A stretch of DNA of 64,000 nucleotides. It comes from Nannochloris sp. 'desiccata'. Lineage: Eukaryota > Chlorophyta > Trebouxiophyceae > Chlorellales > Chlorellaceae. The notes below the pieces were generated by a model. It was not told the origin of the DNA, made no database searches, and saw only the letters and a list, made by a program, of their open reading frames with translations. Within the stretch, counting starts at the first letter, position 1; every line of letters starts with the position of its first letter. The translations under genes and the position numbers were made by a program. Shown piece after piece: positions 56,934 to 64,000 of the stretch. The stretch covers positions 1,321,501-1,385,500 of the forward strand of contig JAGTXX020000006.1 in NCBI GenBank assembly GCA_019044685.2. The letters are read 5' to 3'.

Positions 56934-57263
56934 TTGATGGAATTCGATCAAGTTATCTGATCAAGATAAAGTGAAGGCTATTCCTATTTTGGCTTAAATC
57001 TCGAGGTGGGTCTGCAATGATCTCACTCTAGAATTCAAAATAACGAGGTTAAAAGCAGACTGAAAAGCTGCACCCCCTGCAGTCGAACAGACTGAGAGTT
57101 GCGCTCGGCGTTTGCCTTCAAAAGAGCTTCGAGAACGCAATGGCAGCAGATTTTTATTAGAAAAGCAGAACAAGAACAGGGCGATAGGAACCCGATACGG
57201 CGCGTCGTTTCGTCTCCGAGTCGGTGCACGGAACGGTGAACTGCTTGGTCGATTTAAACTTTC
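56934..57263. other. Shared promoter region of USP5 and the RING-H2 gene
   Basis: A 330-base gap between two ubiquitin-pathway genes on opposite strands. No TATA box; frames at 56994-57284 and 57035-57229 are chance. Confidence 0.5.
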
Positions 57264-58045
57264 ATGACAAGAGTGTTCTGTCACTATTGCTCAGCACGAT
57301 TCACCGTGAGAGCTTCAACGTGGTCCGGAAGATGTGAACATTGCGGTAGCAGCTTTACGGAAATACTCGGCACTAACGTAAGTTCCTTCCAGAAGTGCAA
57401 TAAATAACTTACCAACTAGTTATAGTTCGCCCGACCACAATCTCGTTCCAAAGCTAATGCTATCTTCTTCTTTACGTCTCTTTGTAGGCCAGGGACCAGC
57501 CTCGTGGGCAATCGGCTAGAGCCACAGGAGGTAGCGGAAGTAGAACCAACAACCCTACGGGGCGCATTGGTCGGCAGAGGTCAACTGAATCAGAAGAAGA
57601 AGAAGAAGAAGAAGATGGAGCACTAGCAAACAATCCAATGATGATGAGACTATTCTCAAGTCTTTTAGAAGATTACATCTCAGGCAATGGTGGAATAAAT
57701 ATAGATACGATGGGAAGTATGGGAGAAGCTTGGATGGAGCAAGTAGCGGCTCAGCTCATGGACGAGTACCAGCCCACTTCTTTCCCTACAGCTGCTAGAA
57801 TTGTCTCCGCACTTCCTACCTATAATGTCAGACCCCGGAGCGCTAAGGGAGACCCTGGCCCTGGTGAAGCTTTTGCTTGTGCTGGTGAACCTTGCTCGGT
57901 CTGCCACGATGAATTTATCGAGAAAAGTAAAGTAGTAGAACTATGTTGTAGTCATTGCTTTCATGCAGACTGCATTAAGCCATGGCTAGGGACACATAAT
58001 ACCTGTCCTGTTTGCCGTATAGAGCTGGAAACGGAGGGGGAATAA
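57264..58045 (+). CDS. RING-H2 ubiquitin ligase, RNF126/RNF115-like
   Basis: Two exons, 57264-57377 and 57488-58045, give 223 residues. The start encodes a zinc ribbon (Cys6, Cys9, Cys24, Cys27: FCHYCS ... CEHCGSSFTEIL), the ubiquitin-binding finger typical of RNF126/BCA2. A Ser/Arg/Gly linker and a run of seven Glu (57594-57614) follow, then a helical region, and a C-terminal RING-H2: CSVCHDEF, CSHCFHADCIKPWL, CPVC. Proteins of this type ubiquitinate mislocalised or misfolded clients together with BAG6 or Hsp70 in animals; the client here is unknown. The protein is shorter than human RNF126. Confidence 0.9.
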
Positions 58046-58439
58046 TAGGTTTTCCAGCATGCCTGTTCTGCTCTGAGACCCGTCCCGGCAGAGGGGCTGG
58101 AATCAAAATTTCGATAGGATGAGACGATAATTTTAGCTGTTCAACACTTTCTTACATGTCATATCCACGCAGTACACCTATACAGTAACAATTTGATGCA
58201 TAAGGATGTAATAGCTGCCTATCAGACCCACCTTTGCAGAGGATGTGCAAGCTGAAATTCATAAATTTAATAAATTCACCCCGCAGGCGAAGAAGAAGAG
58301 CAGCGCGATGATAAGCCTTGTCATCAAGAGCCTCCCGGTTTAACCTATAAATTAAATTACAATTGTATATTATAAAATTGCGCCTGTAAAGTTAATTGGG
58401 CTGAAACAGCACCATAAAGTTTACTTGACATCCCCTAAA
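58046..58439. other. Intergenic stretch between RING-H2 and chorismate synthase genes
   Basis: Contains the RING-H2 3' UTR and chorismate synthase promoter. A GATGATAAGCCTTGTCATC string near 58308-58326 could form a small hairpin. No TATA box or RNA gene is clear. Confidence 0.45.
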
Positions 58440-59837
58440 ATGTCTGTGATTGCGAATATTATAATGATTCAGGCCAATGGTCTGTCATCTAAGAGATCGA
58501 GAGGCCCCTCTGGACGCCGTAGCACAGTGATCGTCAGGGCTACTGGCAGCACTTTTGGAAACAGCTTTCGTGTGACCACATTTGGTGAAAGCCATGGTGG
58601 AGGTGTGGGCTGTGTAGTTGATGGAGTGCCTCCTAGACTCAAGATTACACAGGTAAGTACTGTTAATGCATCGCACTGGACCCGAACGATAACCCTACGA
58701 CATTTCCCACAAGATATTTATAGCAGCTCGTTGCCGACAACCAGCAAGCCGCTTATTTATATATTCTCATCTCCCCTACTTTTACTTTTGCAGGAAGATA
58801 TCCAGTATGAGCTTGATCGCCGTAGGCCAGGACAAAGTAAGATTACGACCCCTCGTAAAGAAACTGATACTTGTGAAATTCTTTCTGGAATGGCTCCGGA
58901 CGGCGGCACCACCCTCGGCACGCCTATCTGCATTTTGGTCCGAAATAAAGACCAAAAGTCTCAAGATTACAGTGAAATGGAAGCAGCATACCGTCCTTCT
59001 CACGCTGATGCTACTTATGATCAAAAATATGGTATCAGAGCTATTGCAGGAGGCGGTCGTTCCTCTGCCAGAGAAACCATTGGCCGTGTTGCTGCTGGCG
59101 CCATTGCAAAGAAGTTATTGCAGGAAGTCGCTGGCACTGAAGTTTTGGCATATGTCAACAGAGTCCGCGATGTTGGGTGCGATGTTGATCACTCTACTAT
59201 GACTATGGCGCAGATAGAAAGCAACCCTGTCCGTTGCCCTGACGCTGCCGCAGCTGAACTGATGTATCAAGCAATTGATGAGGTGCGAACTCGTGGTGAA
59301 TCTTGTGGTGGAGAGGTAACATGTGTAGTACGTGGCTGCCCTAAAGGTCTGGGTTCTCCAGTATTCGATAAACTTGAAGCTGAGTTGGCCAAGGCTGTCA
59401 TGTCGTTGCCCGCTACAAAAGGGTTTGAAATTGGAAGTGGCTTTTCAGGTTCTCGTATGGTCGGCAGTGAGCATAATGATCCATATTATATGGACAATGG
59501 ACAGATCAGAACCTCTAGCAATAGATCTGGTGGTGTTCAGGGTGGTCTCTCCAACGGAGAAGATATCGTTTTGCGAGTAGCATTCAAACCGACGGCGACC
59601 ATTGCTAGGAAACAGCAAACTGTGAACAGAAATGGTGAAAATATTGAGTTGCTGGCTAGAGGACGTCACGATCCTTGCGTGGTACCTCGTGCTGTGCCCA
59701 TGGTGGAAGCGATGGTGGCGTTAGTGTTGGCAGATCAGTTGTTGCAGCACTATGCTCAGTGTGAACTCTTACCGAGAGCCGGTGCACTGGGGCCTGACCA
59801 GAAGGCAAACCACCAGTTTGACAGGCAGGCTGCTTAG
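58440..59837 (+). CDS. AROC: Chorismate synthase, plastid
   Basis: Last step of the shikimate pathway: removes phosphate from EPSP to make chorismate, using reduced FMN. Two exons, 58440-58652 and 58794-59837, give 418 residues. Residues 1-40 ([22 protein letters not shown]) form the transit peptide; the mature enzyme starts [18 protein letters not shown]. Signatures: [17 protein letters not shown], the active-site [49 protein letters not shown] and [17 protein letters not shown]. The intron is 141 bases, a multiple of three without a stop, so the unspliced reading is also open and adds 47 wrong residues in the middle of the conserved Gln/Glu-Asp-Ile-Gln motif. Confidence 0.95.
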   Translation: MSVIANIIMIQANGLSSKRSRGPSGRRSTVIVRATGSTFGNSFRVTTFGESHGGGVGCVVDGVPPRLKITQVSTVNASHWTRTITLRHFPQDIYSSSLPTTSKPLIYIFSSPLLLLLQEDIQYELDRRRPGQSKITTPRKETDTCEILSGMAPDGGTTLGTPICILVRNKDQKSQDYSEMEAAYRPSHADATYDQKYGIRAIAGGGRSSARETIGRVAAGAIAKKLLQEVAGTEVLAYVNRVRDVGCDVDHSTMTMAQIESNPVRCPDAAAAELMYQAIDEVRTRGESCGGEVTCVVRGCPKGLGSPVFDKLEAELAKAVMSLPATKGFEIGSGFSGSRMVGSEHNDPYYMDNGQIRTSSNRSGGVQGGLSNGEDIVLRVAFKPTATIARKQQTVNRNGENIELLARGRHDPCVVPRAVPMVEAMVALVLADQLLQHYAQCELLPRAGALGPDQKANHQFDRQAA

Positions 59838-60172
59838 GTTAGCTCTTAATAATTAATTGTTACGAAAAATTTGCGTTACTTAACTTTTGTAAAGCATAAA
59901 TATTGCTCTGCTAGCTCTAGAAAGCAATCGGAGAGATTTCAAGTATAAAAGCGCGCAAACTCGAATTACGTTGCCGATAACACGATAATCCACCGTGGCA
60001 GGCTGCGTGACCATCAACAACAAATCGCAAGCTCACAGCAAGCTTGGGCATTAATTAAAACATTAATTACCCAACATAGCATTCAATATAAACAAGGACC
60101 TAGATAGAAACAGAGGTCCACTTCAAAGCTACTACTTTTGGCTATTTGTGCCAATTAAATCTAATCTTTACA
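59838..60172. other. Promoter region of PPDK
   Basis: A 335-base gap holding the 3' end of the chorismate synthase transcript and the PPDK promoter, including a TATA-like box listed separately. ATTAATTAAAACATTAATTA near 60051-60070 is a short AT-rich direct repeat. Confidence 0.5.
59944..59951 (+). promoter_or_regulatory. TATA-like box upstream of PPDK
   Basis: TATAAAAG followed by GC-rich sequence lies 229 bases before the PPDK start codon. If it is the core promoter, the 5' UTR would be about 195 bases. Confidence 0.4.
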
Positions 60173-63100
60173 ATGCCTGGAATTCGTGTTGCGAACGCGG
60201 AAATGAATGGCAACCCTTTTAAATCCAAGGTATCTTACTGTGTATGTTATTAATCTACGGTTTTTGCTGATCAAGGGAATCTTGCAAGGGATTCATGTCA
60301 TTCACCTTTGTGAAACAAATCGCTTTCGTTCTTCCTTGTCTGCAGAGAGTTTATCCTTTTATCAAAGGGAAATCAGATGGTGGCAAGGATATGAAAGCCT
60401 TGCTTGGTGGCAAAGGTGCTAATCTCTGCGAGATGGCAAAATTTGGTCTCAATGTTCCGCCAGGTGAGTAATTATAAAAACGCTAGTAAAAATTTTGCTT
60501 TTCTCTCACACACTTAACGCGTACATCTAAATTCATCTTTTCTTTTGCACAGGTTTTACTATTACGACTGAAGTTTGTGAACAGTTCCAACTCGCTGGTG
60601 GACAACTTCCTGAAGGCGTTTGGGAAGACGTGCTCGCATCTTTGGCTGAGGTCGAAGCTGCCTATGGCTGCAAGTTTGGAGACCCCAATGACCCTCTTCT
60701 CCTCTCAGTCCGCTCTGGCGCTGCCCTTTCGATGCCAGGAATGATGGACACTGTGCTTAACCTTGGGCTGAATGACGAAATTCTCAAAGGCTTCGCTGAA
60801 AAGCATGGTGAACGCTTTGCCCTCGATTGTTATCGACGCCTACTCGACATGTTCGGTGATGTTGTGCTTGGCATTGAGCATGCGGAGTTTGAACATGAGA
60901 TTTCTGCTGTCAAATCTGCCAAAAACTACAAATTTGACATTGAAATGCAAGTTGAAGACCTTCGTGAAGTTGTAGAGCGCTACAAAGGTGTCTTCAAGAA
61001 AGCAGGTCAAAGCCTGCCTGAAGATCCAATGGAGCAGTTGAAAATGTCCATCGATGCTGTCTTCAAATCTTGGAATACCCCCAGAGCTGTCAAGTACCGT
61101 GAGATCAACAAAATCACTACTCTTAAAGGAACTGCTGTCAATGTCCAATCCATGGTGTATGGTAACAAAAATGACAATTGTGGAACCGGGGTCTGCTTTA
61201 CTCGTAATCCTGCTACTGGAGCACCTGGTCTTTATGGCGAGTTTTTGGTGAATGCACAAGGCGAGGATGTCGTTGCAGGCATCCGCACTCCGCTTCCTGT
61301 CGCACAGATGGCCGAAGCGTTCCCTCAAGCTCACCATGACCTCATGGAAAACACCCGCCAGCTTGAGCGCCATATGGCTGACATGCAAGTAAGTATAGAA
61401 CAGAATAGAATTTACATTTTAACGTCCTCCTCTATTTGGTCACGCACTCGGACCGTCAGCTGAAGCGTCGTAATTTCGATTTTGCATTTGCACTTTTAAT
61501 GGAGTTATTTATATTCAAAATCTGACTTGTTGTTGCAGGATTGTGAATTTACCGTGCAAGATGGCATTTTGTTTATGCTCCAGACTCGTAATGGGAAACG
61601 CACTGGCCCTGCTGCGCTCCAGATTGCCGTGGATCTGCAAAAAGAAGGTCTCGTTACCAAGGAAGAAGCAGTCTTGATGGTTGAACCCCGTCATTTGGAT
61701 CAATTACTTCACCCCATGTTTGCCAATGCCAGTGGTAATGACTACAAGTCTGCGGTCATTGCCAAAGGTCTGCCTGCAAGTCCTGGCGCCGGCTGTGGAC
61801 GTATTGTATTCACTGCTGACGAGGCTGAAGCTTGGCACAAGAACGGAGAAGATGTTATTTTGGTCCGTACTGAAACTTCACCTGAAGATGTGGGCGGCAT
61901 GCATGCTGCTAAAGGTATTCTTACCAGTAGGGGTGGGATGACGTCGCACGCCGCCGTTGTTGCCCGTGGATGGGGTAAGCCAGCTGTGGTGGGTTGTGAT
62001 GCTCTTGAAGTCAACTACGCTAGTAAAACCGCAATATTCAAGGGCACTGTCTTGAAGGAAGGAGATTGGATCTGCCTTAACGGCACTACCGGTGAGGTGT
62101 TGGTTGGAAAGCAACCTACAAAAGCTCCCGAGCTGGCGGGCAATATGGCTGTCTTTATGGGCTGGGTCGATGAGCACCGCCGATTGGCCGTCATGACTAA
62201 TTGCGACACCCCTGATGATGCTCTTATGGCCCGTAAGAACGGCGCTGAAGGCATCGGTCTCGTTCGTACCGAACACATGTTCTTCTCCAGCCCTGAACGT
62301 ATCGCTGCTGTGAGAAATATGATTGCTTGTGAGGAGCTGGACATGTCCGCAGTAGAAGCCTTGGCGACGTTGCAGAAATTCCAACGTTCTGACTTCCTTG
62401 GCATCTTTGAGGCGATGGACGGCTTGCCTGTCACCATTCGTCTGTTAGATCCTCCTCTTCATGAATTTATCCCTCATGAAGGCCAAGCTCTCGATCAATT
62501 GTGCGACCAATTGGCAAAGCAATATCGTGGTACACACATGAATGCCCACAAGATTTTGAAATCCAAGCTTGAGAACCTAAATGAAGCCAATCCAATGATG
62601 GGTCTTCGCGGTTGTCGCTTGGGTATTGTCCATCCTGACATTACCAAGATGCAGGCCTTGGCTATCTTGGAGGCGGCGGTCGATGCGACTCAAAAAGGCA
62701 TTAAAGTAACTCCTCACATAATGATACCTTTAGTGGGTTTCGAAGAAGAGCTTGCCAATCAGGCTGCGGTTGTACATGAAGCAGCTCAAGAAGTTTTCAA
62801 AGCAACTGGCATTACTGTGTCTTATAAGGTCGGTACGATGATTGAGGTGCCTCGCGGAGCTCTTCGTTCCGGTGATCTTGCCAACGTCGCTGAATTTTTT
62901 TCTATTGGATCTAATGATTTGACACAGCTCTGCTTAGGGTTCAGCAGAGATGACGCAGAGGCCAAGTTTATGTCTACATATATAAAGACCGGAATTCTCT
63001 CTGTTGATCCCTTTGAAACGCTCGACGCAGTAGGTGTTGGGGAGTTGATCAAGTTAACTGTTGAAAGAGGACGTGGTACTCGGCCAGGAATGTCTATCGG

Positions 63101-63269
63101 TATATGTGGAGAGCACGGTGGAGACCCAAAGTCTATTGCTTTTTGTGATAGTGTTGGTCTCGACTACGTCAGTTGCTCACCTTTACGTGTGCCCATTGCC
63201 AGGCTTGCTGCTGCTCAGGCTGCTATCCAGGCTAAATCAAAGGGCAGAAATGACCATTGCCAGGATTAA
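60173..63269 (+). CDS. PPDK: Pyruvate, phosphate dikinase
   Basis: Interconverts pyruvate + ATP + Pi and PEP + AMP + PPi. Four exons, 60173-60229, 60346-60463, 60553-61388 and 61539-63269, give 913 residues, full length. Seen: [10 protein letters not shown] (nucleotide site), [35 protein letters not shown], the phosphohistidine motif [22 protein letters not shown] (His474) and the pyruvate-site Cys860 in GICGEHGGD. The region GGMTSHAA includes the Thr that plant regulatory protein RP1 phosphorylates. The first exon codes only 19 residues without a transit peptide, so this looks like a cytosolic form. The protein may support gluconeogenesis or PPi-dependent glycolysis. Confidence 0.95.
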
Positions 63270-63522
63270 TAAGAATCTCTTTTGAATTACCCTAAATTTT
63301 GCACTTAATAATAAGAAACAACTGTCCCTTTTTGCTGCATTGACCCATTCTCTCTTTCTGGGGTACTCTTCGTTTTTTCACAACAGCGCTAATAATGAAA
63401 CTATAGTATAGTTGTACTAACAAGAAACAAACTACTAATTCTTTTGTCGTTGATTTCCTACTCTTGTGTTTTTTCTTTACTTTGTTGATTGATGTAATTA
63501 CTATTTTCTATGTGAATACTTT

Positions 63523-64000
63523 TCACCACCCAGCAATTACTTTCTGAAGTTTTCTGGCACGGAAATAAGAATGCCGAGGTTTCATTTTTTTACCACCGCT
63601 GCCGCCGCCACTCATCATTGCAGCCAAAGAAGGCTGTCCTCCAGGGCTATCATCATCAGCTTCCCAATCTACTTTGATACAATTCTTCTCCATTAATGTG
63701 ACGCAAGTGCTCCATGAGAACCTCACATCGTTAGAATACCCAAAAGTGTTGTTAATATTCGCTTCCAGCCATGCTTTTGTTGCCGGATCCCCCGGGTATC
63801 CGCTGCCAACGTCAGTGAGGCCTTCATTGTTAGCTATAGCTCTGTCTCTTTTAACTTTAGCGACAATACTTGCAGCACTGACAATAGGGTATAATGCATC
63901 AGCTTTAGGGCATACGGTGAACTGAATACCGGGGAATTCTCTAGAAAGTTTTTGTTGATAGATACCGGCATCACCGACGGTATCTACATATACTTCTTGT
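63523..64000 (-). CDS. RNASEH2A: Ribonuclease H2 subunit A, 3' part only
   Basis: Catalytic subunit of RNase H2, which removes ribonucleotides and RNA primers from DNA. The C-terminal ~158 residues are in one exon; the gene continues past the window end. Seen: VYVDTVGDAGIYQQKL (with the active-site Asp region), KADALYPIVSAASIVAKVKRD, GSGYPGDPATKAWL and FGYSNDVRFSWST, which align with human RNASEH2A. The C-terminal tail is Gly/Ser-rich and then basic (GGGSGGKKMKPRHSYF), ending in a stop at 63523-63525. The first conserved acidic residues lie outside the window. Convergent with PPDK. Confidence 0.92.
   Translation of the reverse strand, partial: QEVYVDTVGDAGIYQQKLSREFPGIQFTVCPKADALYPIVSAASIVAKVKRDRAIANNEGLTDVGSGYPGDPATKAWLEANINNTFGYSNDVRFSWSTCVTLMEKNCIKVDWEADDDSPGGQPSLAAMMSGGGSGGKKMKPRHSYFRARKLQKVIAGW

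Noticed and set aside
1..64000. tRNA, rRNA, snRNA genes and CRISPR arrays
   Set aside because: I scanned spacers by eye for tRNA B-box motifs, U6-like segments and regularly spaced repeats and found none convincing. Divergent small RNAs could be missed without a covariance search.

Overview
This is a stretch of nuclear chromosome from a photosynthetic eukaryote, most likely a single-celled alga with a primary plastid. The genes are interrupted by short spliceosomal introns, mostly 70-140 bases. Products include eukaryote-only proteins (RAD9, SMC2, VPS54, UBE2C, SAM50, RPB11, an ESCO/CTF7 acetyltransferase) beside plastid proteins whose N-termini look like simple transit peptides without a preceding signal peptide (HisC, chorismate synthase, GyrA, Cpn60, Ycf54-like, CCB4, CGEP, ABC1K). 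A nuclear, intron-bearing Ycf54 and a nuclear Cpn60 fit a green or glaucophyte-type alga better than a typical red alga, where both are usually plastid genes. That placement is inference. Gene density is high, about 32 genes in 64 kb.

Layout. 0-7 kb: a leucine-rich protein fragment, HisC, a Dsn1-like kinetochore protein, plastid Cpn60. 7-15 kb: MMAA/MeaB GTPase, UBE2C, an NTF2-like protein, RAD9, METTL18/HPM1, a 3-hydroxyisobutyrate dehydrogenase. 15-21 kb: a GNAT acetyltransferase, CCB4, Ycf54-like, an unknown coiled-coil protein, RPB11. 21-30 kb: a ULP1/SENP SUMO protease, an ATG14-like protein, a membrane J-domain protein, an ESCO/CTF7 homologue, dUTPase. 30-46 kb: ABC1K1-like kinase, VPS54, SMC2, the glutamyl endopeptidase CGEP, SAM50. 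46-50.3 kb is different in character: an archaeal-type P-loop ATPase gene flanked on both sides by about 1 kb of gene-poor DNA holding a miniature inverted-repeat element, a dense GGGAAAC motif cluster and short repeats. 50-64 kb: plastid GyrA, USP5, a RING-H2 ligase, chorismate synthase, PPDK and the 3' part of RNase H2A.

The genes do not form operons. From about 13.9 to 46 kb sixteen genes in a row alternate strand perfectly, giving divergent pairs with shared promoter gaps and convergent pairs with very short 3' gaps; GyrA and USP5 stop codons are only 8 bases apart. Several genes belong to chromosome segregation and cell-cycle control (Dsn1-like, UBE2C, RAD9, ULP1, ESCO, SMC2). CCB4 and Ycf54, both photosynthetic assembly factors, are convergent neighbours. 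Five of about 85 inferred introns need a GC donor to keep the frame. The USP5 zinc-finger domain has lost zinc ligands while keeping ubiquitin-contact residues. All exon models were made by hand from reading frame, splice signals and remembered family sequences, without any search or transcript data.
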